Shown: positions 8,627 to 16,827, counted from the stretch's first letter. The stretch: DNA of 64,000 nt from 67-14 sp963766115 (GCA_963766115.1 CAVXYR010000007.1:331911-395910), one strand, 5' to 3'. Notes: generated from the sequence alone by a model not told the origin. Numbers and translations: made by a program.

Positions 8627-9787
8627 ATGACGGCGGACGCGACGAAAACAGTTTCAGTTCAGGAGATAACTCCCCAGGAGGCCTTCGGAGAGATCCAGGA
8701 CTCGGATGTCGTGCTGATCGATTCACGCGAGCCTCACGAGTACGCGGAGGCGCACCTCGAGGGAGGCATCCTCGTCCCGCCGGCCACGATCGCCGACGGG
8801 ATCGCAGACAAGGCCCCCGACCGTTCGGCCCGGACCATCGTCTACTGCCGGGTCGGGGCGCGATCGCTGGTCGCGGCGGAGCAGCTCGTAGAAATGGGCT
8901 ACGAAGATGTCGCCTCGGTGGGCGGTGGGATAATCGAATGGCAGGAGCAGGGACTGCCGGTCGTGGCGGCCTCGGCCCTCACGCCCGAGCAGCGCGACCG
9001 GTACTCGCGCCACACCCTTCTGCCTGAAGTCGGTGTGGACGGTCAGGCCAAGCTGCTCGGCGCCAAGGTGCTGCTGCTCGGTGCCGGGGGCCTCGGCGCC
9101 CCGACCGCGCTCTATCTGGCTGCGGCCGGAATCGGCCGGATCGGCCTGGTCGACGACGACGTAGTCGATTCCTCGAACCTGCAGCGGCAGGTGATCCACA
9201 ACACCAAGCGGGTGGGAGAGTCGAAGACCAGCTCGGCACGCAAGACGATCGAGGCGCTCAACCCGGACGTCGAGGTCGTCGAATACAACTTCCGCCTTGA
9301 CGCCGACAACATCCTCGAGACGATTGCCGGATACGACATCATCGTCGACGGTGCCGACAACTTCCCGACGCGCTACCTGCTGAACGACGCTTCGGTCCGG
9401 CTGAACAAGCCGGTCGTCTCGGCCTCGATCCTCTCGTTCGACGGACAGATCTCGACCTTCGTGCCGTTCGAGGGCCCCTGCTACCGCTGCCTTTACCCGT
9501 CACCACCACCGCCCGAGCTGGCGCCGAGCTGCTCGGCCAACGGTGTGCTCGGCGTGATGGCCGGTGTGATGGGACTGCTCCAGGCCAACGAGGTGATGAA
9601 GCTGGTCCTCGGGATCGGCGAACCGCTGGTCGGGCGCCTGCTGCTCTACGAAGCACTCGGCACCCGCTTCACCGAACTGAAGGTCCGGCGCGATCCCGAG
9701 TGCCCGATCTGCGGGCCGGATGCGGCCGAGCTGCCCGAGTCGGAGCTGGGTCAGTTCCCCGACTACCAGGCTTTCTGCGGCGCCTGA
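8627..9787 (+). CDS. moeZ: MoeZ/MoeB-like sulfur-carrier activating E1 with N-terminal rhodanese domain
   Basis: Adenylates the C-terminal glycine of a ubiquitin-like sulfur carrier and transfers sulfur to make a thiocarboxylate. Residues ~10-115 are a rhodanese domain (DSREPHEY; active cysteine 74 in CRVGARS). Residues ~120-386 are the ThiF/MoeB E1 domain with the LGAGGLGA nucleotide loop, a DGADNFPTRYL segment, a cysteine in PSCSANGVLG, and zinc pairs CYRC and CPIC. Mycobacterial MoeZ has the opposite order (E1 first, rhodanese last). cysO follows 30 nt later. ATG 8627 has AGGGG 10 nt upstream; TTG at 8618 is an alternative. Confidence 0.9.
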   Translation: MTADATKTVSVQEITPQEAFGEIQDSDVVLIDSREPHEYAEAHLEGGILVPPATIADGIADKAPDRSARTIVYCRVGARSLVAAEQLVEMGYEDVASVGGGIIEWQEQGLPVVAASALTPEQRDRYSRHTLLPEVGVDGQAKLLGAKVLLLGAGGLGAPTALYLAAAGIGRIGLVDDDVVDSSNLQRQVIHNTKRVGESKTSSARKTIEALNPDVEVVEYNFRLDADNILETIAGYDIIVDGADNFPTRYLLNDASVRLNKPVVSASILSFDGQISTFVPFEGPCYRCLYPSPPPPELAPSCSANGVLGVMAGVMGLLQANEVMKLVLGIGEPLVGRLLLYEALGTRFTELKVRRDPECPICGPDAAELPESELGQFPDYQAFCGA

Positions 9788-9817
9788 ACCGGCTCGCCGA
9801 ACCGCTAGGATCACGCC

Positions 9818-10096
9818 ATGCCGACCGTCAAGGTTCCCCCTGTGCTCCGCCAACACACTTCCGGTGCGACCGAGGTCGCGGTGGAGGGGGCGACCGTGGG
9901 CGAGGTCCTGAGGGGGCTGGTGGGCGAGTACCCGGATACCGGAGAGCAGCTGTTCGCCGAAGACGGAGAGCTCAACCGCTTTGTCAACGTGTACCTCAAC
10001 GACGAGGACGTGCGCGTCCTCGACGGGCTCGAGACCGGGGTTTCCGGCTCCGACACGGTGATGATCCTTCCGGCAATGGCCGGCGGCGCGGCTTAG
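9818..10096 (+). CDS. cysO: CysO-type ubiquitin-like sulfur carrier with residues after the GG
   Basis: Beta-grasp carrier whose C-terminal thiocarboxylate donates sulfur to O-phosphoserine in the CysM route to cysteine. The 92 residues show the CysO pattern: an N-terminal PTVKVPPVLRQHT strand, RFVNVYLNDEDVR in the middle and MILPAMAGGAA at the end. Mature carriers must end in GG (residues 89-90 here). The two extra alanines would have to be cut off before MoeZ could adenylate the glycine. The JAMM peptidase at 12811-13209 is the obvious candidate. AGGA lies 9 nt before the ATG. Confidence 0.9.
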   Translation: MPTVKVPPVLRQHTSGATEVAVEGATVGEVLRGLVGEYPDTGEQLFAEDGELNRFVNVYLNDEDVRVLDGLETGVSGSDTVMILPAMAGGAA

Positions 10097-10108
10097 CCGA
10101 CTCGGCGA

Positions 10109-11599
10109 TCAGCCTTCCGGCAGTTCTATCTCGCGCTTGAGGATTTTGCCGGTCGGGCCTTTGGGCAGCTCGTCGACGAACCAGATGGTGCGGGGGTACT
10201 TGTAGGCGGCGACCTTCGACTTCATGTAGGCGCGCAGTTCGTCTTCGTCGGCCTCTGCGCCCTCCTTGAGCGCGACTGCGGCGCCGACCTCCTCACCGAG
10301 CGACTCGTCGGGCACGCCGACCACGGCGGCCTCCCGCACCGCGGGGTGCTCGTAGAGGACCTCCTCCAGCTCGCGGGGGTAGACGTTGTAGCCGCCGCGG
10401 ATGATCAGGTCCTTTTTGCGGTCGACGATGAACAGGTAGCCGTCCTCATCTTCGGTGGCGATGTCGCCGGTGTGGAACCAGCCGCCTCTCATCACCTCTT
10501 CGGTGGCGTCGTTGCGGTTCCAGTAGCCCTTCATCACGAACGATCCGCGCATCACGATCTCTCCGGGCTCGCCGGCGGGAACTTCGTTGTCGTCATCGTC
10601 GAACAGCTTGACCTCGGTATCGCCGACCGGGGTGCCGATCGAGCCCGGCTTGCGCTCCCGGTCGGGGGTGTTGAAGGTGCCCATCCCGTTGGTCTCCGAG
10701 AGCCCGTAGCCCTCGAGCACCTTGCAACTGAACGCCTGGTCGAATCCGCGCAGGATCTCGACCGGCATCGCGCTGCCTCCGCTCACGCACAGCTCGAGGC
10801 TGGAGGCGTCGTGGTTCTCTCGCTCGGGATCGTTGAGCAGCGCGGTGTACATCGTCGGCACGCCACCGAACACGGTCGCTCCGTCGCGTTCGATCACCTC
10901 GAGCACCTTGCCGGGCTCGAAACGCGGCACCAGGGTCATCAGGCCATGCGCGACCACGGACACGTTCATGATCGAGTTCATGCCGAAAACGTGGAACAGC
11001 GGCAGGGTCGCGACCGTGACCGAGTCCGGGCCGGCGTCGACCAGGTCAATTGCCACCTGGGCCGAGCTGGCAATGTTGGAATGGGTCAGCGTCGCGCCTT
11101 TGGGGGTTCCGGTCGTACCTGAGGTGTAGATGATCACCGCCGGGTCGTCGTCGGCGCGGTCGGTCACCTCGGCGACCGGCTCGCTTTCCCCGAGCATGCG
11201 TTCGAACTCGCCGGGGACGACCACGATCGACTCGGAGCCGGCCTGTTCGCAGCCGGCTGTCGCTTCGTCGGCGAATCCCTCCCAGGTGACCAGCAGCTTT
11301 GCCCCCGAGTCAGACAGGTGGTAGGCGACCTCTCCCGACTTGAGCAGCGGGTTCAGGGGGACGACTACGGCGCCGAGGCGCAGGGCGCCGTAATAGACGA
11401 CCGGAAAGTAGGGCACGTTGGGTAGCTGGATTCCGACCCGGTCACCGGCCTCCACACCATGGGCGCGCAGCATTCCCGCTGCCAGTGACGCTGCTCCGTC
11501 GAGCGCCGCGTAGTTCAGCACCGTGTCGTCGAGTTTCACCGCCGGCCGGTCGGGGGATTCCGCCGCCGCCGTTGTGAGTACTTCTGCGAAATTGCTCAT
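10109..11599 (-). CDS. Acyl-CoA ligase (AMP-binding; long-chain fatty-acid type)
   Basis: ANL-superfamily enzyme that adenylates a carboxylic acid and transfers it to CoA. The 496 residues carry the P-loop-like YTSGTTGTPKG, GYGLSETNG (motif A5), the hinge and gate region KDLIIRGGYNVYPRELEE, and the catalytic lysine near the end in PKGPTGKILKREI. It is soluble, with no membrane segment. It is convergent with cysO (12 nt apart) and 32 nt downstream of an SDR gene on the same strand, so ligase and SDR may act on the same lipid substrate. Chain-length preference cannot be told. Confidence 0.9.
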   Translation of the reverse strand: MSNFAEVLTTAAAESPDRPAVKLDDTVLNYAALDGAASLAAGMLRAHGVEAGDRVGIQLPNVPYFPVVYYGALRLGAVVVPLNPLLKSGEVAYHLSDSGAKLLVTWEGFADEATAGCEQAGSESIVVVPGEFERMLGESEPVAEVTDRADDDPAVIIYTSGTTGTPKGATLTHSNIASSAQVAIDLVDAGPDSVTVATLPLFHVFGMNSIMNVSVVAHGLMTLVPRFEPGKVLEVIERDGATVFGGVPTMYTALLNDPERENHDASSLELCVSGGSAMPVEILRGFDQAFSCKVLEGYGLSETNGMGTFNTPDRERKPGSIGTPVGDTEVKLFDDDDNEVPAGEPGEIVMRGSFVMKGYWNRNDATEEVMRGGWFHTGDIATEDEDGYLFIVDRKKDLIIRGGYNVYPRELEEVLYEHPAVREAAVVGVPDESLGEEVGAAVALKEGAEADEDELRAYMKSKVAAYKYPRTIWFVDELPKGPTGKILKREIELPEG

Positions 11600-11631
11600 C
11601 CGTTCTCCACTCCCCTGGTTGAAGTTGATCG

Positions 11632-12405
11632 TCAGGTGGTCAGGGTGCCGCCATCGACCGGAAGCAGGACACCGGTCACGTACGATGAGGCGTCGCTGGC
11701 AAGAAAGAGCGCCGCGGCGACCAGTTCACGCGCCTCGCCCTTTCGTCCCGCGGGAACCCGGATCATCATCTGGTCCAGGTAGCCCTCCGGGTACTGGTCG
11801 GTCATCTCGGACTCGAAGAAGCCGGGGGCCAGCGCGTTGACCCTGATCCCCTTGCGGCCGGTCCACTGCTGGGCGAGGTCCCGGGTGAGGCCGATGATCG
11901 CGGCCTTTGAGGAAGCGTAGGCGGCCTGCGGAAGGAAGGCAGAAGTCGAGCCGAGAACGCTGCCGATGTTTACCACGCTGCTGCCCTCCTCCATCACCCG
12001 GCCACAGGCCTGCGCCATGAAATAGGAGCCGTTCAGATTGATGTCGATGACCCGCCGGAAGTCGTCCGGATCCTCCCTCGTCGCCGGCGCGGCAGTTCCG
12101 ATTCCGGCGTTGTTGATAAGCACGTCGACCTTGCCGAGTTGATCGACCGTCTCAGCCACTACCCGGTTGCAGTCCTCGGGCCTGGCGACGTCGGCCGGCA
12201 CCGCGATGCAACGCCGCCCGAGGTCCTCGACCGCGGCACGCGTCTCCTCGAGCTTCTCGACCCTGCGGGCGCAGATCGCGATGTCGGCACCAGCCTCGGC
12301 CAGCCCGGTGGCGAAAGCCACGCCGAGGCCGGACGACGCACCGGTGACGATCACCACCCGGTCGTCGAGGCGGAAATTGTCGATGATGCTGCGTTCGGGG
12401 TCCAT
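11632..12405 (-). CDS. Short-chain dehydrogenase/reductase
   Basis: Classical SDR of 257 residues: NAD(P) motif TGASSGLGVAFATG, structural NNAG, a catalytic serine in NIGSVLGS, YASSK (catalytic Tyr/Lys), and a C-terminal LASDASSYVTGVLLPVDGG typical of 3-oxoacyl reductase-like and glucose-dehydrogenase-like SDRs. It is transcribed with the downstream acyl-CoA ligase. Substrate unknown; a role in fatty-acid or hydroxy-acid metabolism is inference from the neighbour. Confidence 0.88.
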   Translation of the reverse strand: MDPERSIIDNFRLDDRVVIVTGASSGLGVAFATGLAEAGADIAICARRVEKLEETRAAVEDLGRRCIAVPADVARPEDCNRVVAETVDQLGKVDVLINNAGIGTAAPATREDPDDFRRVIDINLNGSYFMAQACGRVMEEGSSVVNIGSVLGSTSAFLPQAAYASSKAAIIGLTRDLAQQWTGRKGIRVNALAPGFFESEMTDQYPEGYLDQMMIRVPAGRKGEARELVAAALFLASDASSYVTGVLLPVDGGTLTT

Positions 12406-12497
12406 GCCCGAACCATATCCGGGGTGGCTTCACTTGCGTAACCCGGCGCAGCGTCCCACCTTCGAGACCTCTGACGGCATCAAGACCGCGCCGACGC

Positions 12498-12833
12498 CTA
12501 GTTCGGGAAGTAGGGGGCTTCGCCGGGGTCGGTAGGTTCACCCGGGTCGGCCGACCCGTTCCACCCGGAATCGTCTCCCGGATCGTCCGTGTCGGCTGGA
12601 TCGGGAACCAGGCTTTCGAGTATCTCGCGGGCCTTTTCCGCGGCGGTCGGCGGCACGACGATGTCGCGGGGGCCGGCGGCCAGGAAGTCGGGCACGTCGA
12701 ATCCTCGGTTGCGACGGACCATGCTGGGAATCCCCTCCGCCTCGAGGATGCCCTGGATCATTTCGGCCTCGGCCTGGTTGGTGGCATAGGCCACCTGAAC
12801 CGGCTCGTTCTCAGGTCGTTTGAAGAACGACAT
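12498..12833 (-). CDS. DUF2007-like putative signal-transducing protein
   Basis: A small protein of 111 residues. Residues ~10-72 fit DUF2007 (PVQVAYATNQAEAEMIQGIL, then EGIPSMVRRN, then a VPPTAAEKAREIL helix), a ferredoxin-like fold often found next to metabolic enzymes. The C-terminal ~40 residues are acidic, Gly/Pro/Asp-rich and probably disordered. Its start lies inside the end of the Mec gene (23-nt overlap), so it is the third gene of a cysM-mec-DUF2007 unit. Role in cysteine synthesis unknown. Confidence 0.75.
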   Translation of the reverse strand: MSFFKRPENEPVQVAYATNQAEAEMIQGILEAEGIPSMVRRNRGFDVPDFLAAGPRDIVVPPTAAEKAREILESLVPDPADTDDPGDDSGWNGSADPGEPTDPGEAPYFPN

Positions 12834-13209
12834 CTTCGACCGCTCCGTCCCGGATGTGGTAGCCCTTGACCACGGGTTCGCCCGGATGCTCGAGCGAGAC
12901 GATCAGGTAGACCGCGTCGGGCCAGCCGGATGCCAGGTTGATGTCGGTCTGGGAGGGGTAGGCCGGGGTGCGGGTGTGCGAATGGTAGATCGCCACCACG
13001 TCTTCGCCCATCTCGTCGATCTTGTTCATCAGGTCGAGCTGTTCGGTCGGGGCGATGCTGTACCGGAACGGGCTGGCCTCGGCGTTGGCAGCACGGAAGA
13101 CGACCCGGGCCTCGTCGTCCTTTCCGCTGACCAGTCCGCAGCATTCGTTCGGGGCGTCTTCTTCTGCGTGCTCGATCATCTGATTGAGCAGCGTCTGGCT
13201 GATTCTCAC
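12811..13209 (-). CDS. mec: Mec-type JAMM/MPN zinc peptidase for CysO
   Basis: In mycobacteria Mec hydrolyses the CysO-cysteine adduct to free cysteine and regenerate CysO. The 132-residue protein has the full JAMM signature: Glu22 in NECCGLVSG, then HSHTRTPAYPSQTD, giving His76, His78, Ser86 and Asp89. GTG at 13209, 4 nt after the cysM stop, was chosen because the protein then starts at MRISQTLLNQMIEHA, as in homologues. A TTG at 13236 would add 9 residues overlapping cysM. It could also trim the two alanines after GG in CysO, as related JAMM peptidases do for tailed carriers. Confidence 0.9.
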   Translation of the reverse strand: MRISQTLLNQMIEHAEEDAPNECCGLVSGKDDEARVVFRAANAEASPFRYSIAPTEQLDLMNKIDEMGEDVVAIYHSHTRTPAYPSQTDINLASGWPDAVYLIVSLEHPGEPVVKGYHIRDGAVEDVVLQTT

Positions 13210-13213
13210 CGGT

Positions 13214-14182
13214 CTACCACCAGTTGGTGGCGTCAATGTCGCCGAGTTCGTCGAGGCTCTTGGTGTAGACCCCTGACGAGAGGTACTTCCAGCCGCCGTC
13301 GGGAATCAGGAAGACGATATTGCCGCTGTCCATCTCGCCGGCTATCCGGGCCGCGATCGCAGCCACTGCGCCGGAGGAAACCCCGGCGAACACACCCTCG
13401 TCCTCGAGCAGCCGCTTGGTCCAGACGATCGCGTCCCGGTTGGAGACCATGATCTTGCGGTCGAGCAGGGAGAGGTCGATGATCGGCGGGATGAAGCCGT
13501 CGTCGAGCGAGCGGAGCCCCTGGACCAGCTCGCCCTGCATCGGCTCGGCGGCGACGACGAGCGTGTCGGGATCGGCCTCCTTGAAGCGGCGTCCGTTTCC
13601 CATCAGCGTACCGCCGGTCCCGAGCCCGGCCACGAAAGCGTCGACCGAATCGATCTCCTCGAGTATCTCGACCGCCGTGCCGTCGTAGTGGGCCTGCGGG
13701 TTGGCTTCGTTCCCGTACTGGTAGGGCATGTAGTACTTGGGGTCGGTGGCCATCTCCAGGGCGAGTTCGACCGCGCCGTTGGATCCCCTGGCGCCTTCCG
13801 AGAAGACGATGTCGGCCCCGTACATCTGCAGCAGTTCGACCCGCTCCGAAGTGACGTTGTCCGGCATCACGACCTTCAGCGGGTACCGCCGCCGCCGGCA
13901 GATCATCGCCAGCGAGATCCCGGTGTTTCCAGAGGTCGGCTCGAGGATCGTCTGGCCGGGGGCGATCGCCCCGGTCTCCTCTGCCGCCTCGATCATGCTC
14001 CTCGCTATCCGGTCCTTGACCGACCCTGTGGGATTAGCCGACTCGAGCTTGGCGAAGATCTTGACCTCGGGGTTGGGAGAGAGGGTTGACATCTCGACCA
14101 GCGGCGTATGGCCGATCGAGGAGACGATGTCGGCGAAGGTTCCCCCGCAGGGCTTGTTCAGGAGGTCGTAGTAAGGGCTCAT
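13214..14182 (-). CDS. cysM: Cysteine synthase CysM (CysO-dependent)
   Basis: PLP fold-type II enzyme that makes cysteine from an activated serine; in the CysO system this is O-phosphoserine plus CysO thiocarboxylate. The 322 residues contain the PLP lysine (K56) in PTGSVKDR, TSGNTGISLA (substrate loop), GLGTGGTLMG (phosphate loop), and a C-terminal segment ending ATNWW. Context (Mec directly downstream, CysO and MoeZ 4-5 kb away) favours CysM over CysK. The 5' region carries the same promoter motif as moeZ. Confidence 0.93.
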   Translation of the reverse strand: MSPYYDLLNKPCGGTFADIVSSIGHTPLVEMSTLSPNPEVKIFAKLESANPTGSVKDRIARSMIEAAEETGAIAPGQTILEPTSGNTGISLAMICRRRRYPLKVVMPDNVTSERVELLQMYGADIVFSEGARGSNGAVELALEMATDPKYYMPYQYGNEANPQAHYDGTAVEILEEIDSVDAFVAGLGTGGTLMGNGRRFKEADPDTLVVAAEPMQGELVQGLRSLDDGFIPPIIDLSLLDRKIMVSNRDAIVWTKRLLEDEGVFAGVSSGAVAAIAARIAGEMDSGNIVFLIPDGGWKYLSSGVYTKSLDELGDIDATNWW

Positions 14183-14206
14183 GGCTCAAGTGGCTGAAAC
14201 CGAAGC

Positions 14207-14224
14207 GTACTTCATAAAGTGTAG
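14207..14224 (-). promoter_or_regulatory. Promoter motif of cysM shared with moeZ
   Basis: Read toward cysM this is CTACACTTTATGAAGTAC, with a -10-like TACACT followed by the TTTATGAAGTAC block also present before moeZ. The core ACTTTATGAAGT has inverted arms ACTT/AAGT. It lies 25 bases before the cysM ATG in the divergent region with the amino-acid transporter. Two GTTCGGC direct repeats, 8 nt apart, follow at 14227-14241. Confidence 0.6.
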
Positions 14225-14321
14225 TCGTTCGGCAGTTCGGCTCGCGATGCAGCGGGAATTCGTGCGATACTCGCCGGAGTTGTGCTTCTCGATAACAAAT
14301 TGGTTCGGAGGGTTTGAGGTT

Positions 14322-15173
14322 ATGAAGAAGTCTCGTGTGCTCACGCTGATGGCGGCTTTGATGCTTGTCGCGGCGATGGCGTTCGCAGTTGGTTGTGGCA
14401 GTGACGACAACAGTTCCAGCAGCAGTTCGGACGACATCTCGTCGGAGCTGATCACCGAAGGAACGCTGACCGTCGGATCTGACATTCCGTTCCCGCCGTT
14501 CGAATTCGGCAAGCCGCCGGCATATGACGGCTTCGATATCGACATGATCAACGAGATCGCCAGTCGTATGGATCTCTCGGTCGACATCAAGGACACCTCG
14601 TTCGACACGATCTTCACCGACGTCGCCCAGGGCAAGTTCGACGTGGTCGCTTCGGCCTCTACGATCACCCCCGAGCGTCAACAGACGGTGAGCTTCTCGA
14701 GCCCCTACTACGAGGCCGAGCAGGCTCTGCTGGTCCCGACCGGTTCCGACATCAAGACCGTTGACGACCTCGACGGCAAGACAGTCGGCGCCCAGGATGG
14801 CACCACCGGTGAGGCGTACGCCAACGATGAGACGAAGGCCGCCAGCGTTCGGGGCCTGCCCAACGGCCCGGGCGCGATCTCGGCGCTCCAGGCCGGTCAG
14901 GTCGATGCGACGATCATCGACCAGCCGGTCGCGCAGGACGCAATCGACAAGGGTCAGAGCGGCTTCGAGCTGGCTACCACGATCCCGACCGGTGAGCTCT
15001 ACGGGCTCGCGTTCGCCCAGAACACGCCGGCGATTCTGGACGGGGTCAACAGTGCTCTCGACGACATGAAGGGCGACGGCGCGCTGAACGACATCTACCA
15101 GAAGTGGTTCAAGATCGACGCTCCCCAGAGCGTGCTCGCAATGACCGGCGAAGCCGCGCCGGCCGAGCAGTAA
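14322..15173 (+). CDS. Polar amino-acid ABC transporter, lipoprotein binding protein
   Basis: SBP family 3 protein of 283 residues. ATG at 14322 follows GGAGGGTTTGAGG. The lipoprotein signal MKKSRVLTLMAALMLV ends in a lipobox before Cys25 (AVGCGS). The mature protein starts with a Ser-rich linker, then LTVGSDIPFPPFEF and YDGFDIDMINEIA, the standard family 3 start. Divergence from cysM and the shared upstream region suggest cystine or another sulfur amino acid as ligand (inference); glutamine or glutamate are alternatives. A permease and an ATPase follow. Confidence 0.9.
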   Translation: MKKSRVLTLMAALMLVAAMAFAVGCGSDDNSSSSSSDDISSELITEGTLTVGSDIPFPPFEFGKPPAYDGFDIDMINEIASRMDLSVDIKDTSFDTIFTDVAQGKFDVVASASTITPERQQTVSFSSPYYEAEQALLVPTGSDIKTVDDLDGKTVGAQDGTTGEAYANDETKAASVRGLPNGPGAISALQAGQVDATIIDQPVAQDAIDKGQSGFELATTIPTGELYGLAFAQNTPAILDGVNSALDDMKGDGALNDIYQKWFKIDAPQSVLAMTGEAAPAEQ

Positions 15174-15186
15174 ATCTATTAGGCAG

Positions 15187-15226
15187 CGAGAGAGAAGAGG
15201 CGCCTGGAGGCGCCTCTTCTCTCTCG
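15187..15226 (+). terminator. Strong hairpin between binding protein and permease genes
   Basis: An 18-bp perfect stem (CGAGAGAGAAGAGGCGCC and its complement) closes a TGGA loop, 13 nt after the binding-protein stop. No U-tract follows (GTGTATTACC), so partial termination or 3'-end protection of the binding-protein mRNA is likely. Such hairpins commonly make binding protein more abundant than permease. Confidence 0.8.
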
Positions 15227-15310
15227 TGTATTACCCAGGCGTTCCGGCCGTGACGGGGACGTGGTAGTACCGGGCCCGGCGGCCGGCGATGGACATGAGA
15301 GGTTTCAGCG

Positions 15311-16051
15311 GTGGAGCAGTTCTTCAACACCTATTTCGACTTCAGCATCATGGGGGAGTACTTCGGCGACGTCCTCGCCGGGTTCTGGTGGACGATCAAG
15401 CTCTCCATCTTCGGTGGCGTACTGGCTCTGATCTGGGGGCTGATCCTCTCGGTGCTCCGGCAGCTTCCGGGCAAGCTGCTCGCCCCGATCCGGATCCTGG
15501 CGATCGCCTACATCGATGCGCTGCGGGGGATTCCGATGCTTCTGACCCTGCTGCTGATTGCCGGAGGGCTCGGGACGCTGGCCTCCCAGGACGCGATACC
15601 CAGGGCCATCGGAATTCCGAACTGGTTCGGGTATCCCGACCCTTTCTGGTACGGGGTGATGGCCCTCACCCTGACCTACGGCGCCTACATGGCCGAGGTC
15701 TATCGCGCCGGCATCGAGGCCGTGCCCCGCGGCCAGATGGAAGCGGCGAGATCACTGGGTATGAGTCACGGCCAGGCAATGCGATACATCATCGTCCCGC
15801 AGGCGGTCCGAAAGGTGATCCCACCGCTGCTCAACGACTTCATCGCGCTGATGAAGGACACTTCGCTGGTCAGTGTGCTGGGCTTCGTCGAGGTGGTCCA
15901 GGTCGGCCAGGATGTCTACTCCGAAACCTTCAATCCTTCGGCGCTCACGCTCGGTGCGATCATGTTCCTGGTTTTCACGATCCCGCTGGCGAGGCTGACC
16001 GACTGGCTGATCAAGAAACAGGAGTCGAAGTTCCAGAGGGGGATCCCGTGA
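15311..16051 (+). CDS. Polar amino-acid ABC transporter permease
   Basis: HisM/GlnP-type inner-membrane permease of 246 residues with five predicted membrane segments. The cytoplasmic EAA loop is EAARSLGMSHGQAMRYIIVP. GTG at 15311 follows GAGAGG. Its stop overlaps the ATPase start by 4 nt (GTGA). It probably forms a homodimer, as no second permease gene is present. Confidence 0.92.
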   Translation: MEQFFNTYFDFSIMGEYFGDVLAGFWWTIKLSIFGGVLALIWGLILSVLRQLPGKLLAPIRILAIAYIDALRGIPMLLTLLLIAGGLGTLASQDAIPRAIGIPNWFGYPDPFWYGVMALTLTYGAYMAEVYRAGIEAVPRGQMEAARSLGMSHGQAMRYIIVPQAVRKVIPPLLNDFIALMKDTSLVSVLGFVEVVQVGQDVYSETFNPSALTLGAIMFLVFTIPLARLTDWLIKKQESKFQRGIP

Positions 16052-16794
16052 GCGAGGCCATTCTCAAAGTAAGCGATCTGAAGAAGAGCTACGGCGACCT
16101 CCATGTTCTCGCCGGCATTGATTTCGAGCTGACCAAGGGCGAGGTCGTCTGCGTGATCGGGCCGAGCGGCTCGGGCAAGAGCACCCTGCTGCGCTGCCTG
16201 AACATGCTCGAACTGCCCGACGCCGGCCGGATCGAGCTGCATGGCAAGGAGATCTATGGAGGTGGCAAGCCAAAGGATCTCGACGTTTTGAGGCGCGAGG
16301 TCGGCATGGTTTTCCAGCAGTTCAACCTCTTTCCGCACATGTCGGCCAAGGGCAACGTGTCGATCGCCCAGTCCAAGGTCCGCAACCGCAAGAAGAAGGC
16401 CTGCGACGAACGCTCGGTCGAACTGTTGACCGAAGTCGGGCTCGATCAGAAGATTGATGAATACCCGGACCGCATGTCCGGGGGCCAGCAGCAGCGGGTC
16501 GCGATCGCCCGGGCGCTGGCGATGGACCCCGAGATCATGCTGTTTGACGAGGTGACCAGCGCCCTTGATCCCGAGCTGGTGAAAGGGGTGCTCGACGTCA
16601 TGCGGGGCCTCGCCGAGAGCGGGATGACGATGGCCTGCGTGACTCACGAGATGGGTTTTGCCCGCGAAGTCGGTGACCGGGTGATCTTCATGGACGGCGG
16701 AGTGATCGTCGAACAGGGTGATCCGGATGACGTCCTGGGGAATCCTCAGGAGGAGCGGACCAAGAAGTTCCTCGGTCTGGTCCTCTCGCACTGA
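16048..16794 (+). CDS. Polar amino-acid ABC transporter ATPase
   Basis: GlnQ/HisP-type ATPase of 248 residues, starting at GTG inside the permease stop. Walker A is GPSGSGKST, the Q-loop is in MVFQQFNLFPH, the signature is MSGGQQQRVAIARALA, and Walker B is IMLFDEVTSALDPE with the switch histidine in ACVTHEM. It completes a three-gene importer with the preceding binding protein and permease. Confidence 0.95.
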   Translation: MSEAILKVSDLKKSYGDLHVLAGIDFELTKGEVVCVIGPSGSGKSTLLRCLNMLELPDAGRIELHGKEIYGGGKPKDLDVLRREVGMVFQQFNLFPHMSAKGNVSIAQSKVRNRKKKACDERSVELLTEVGLDQKIDEYPDRMSGGQQQRVAIARALAMDPEIMLFDEVTSALDPELVKGVLDVMRGLAESGMTMACVTHEMGFAREVGDRVIFMDGGVIVEQGDPDDVLGNPQEERTKKFLGLVLSH

Positions 16795-16827
16795 GCGGGG
16801 ACGGTCGGGGTTGCTAACTTCACCGGC

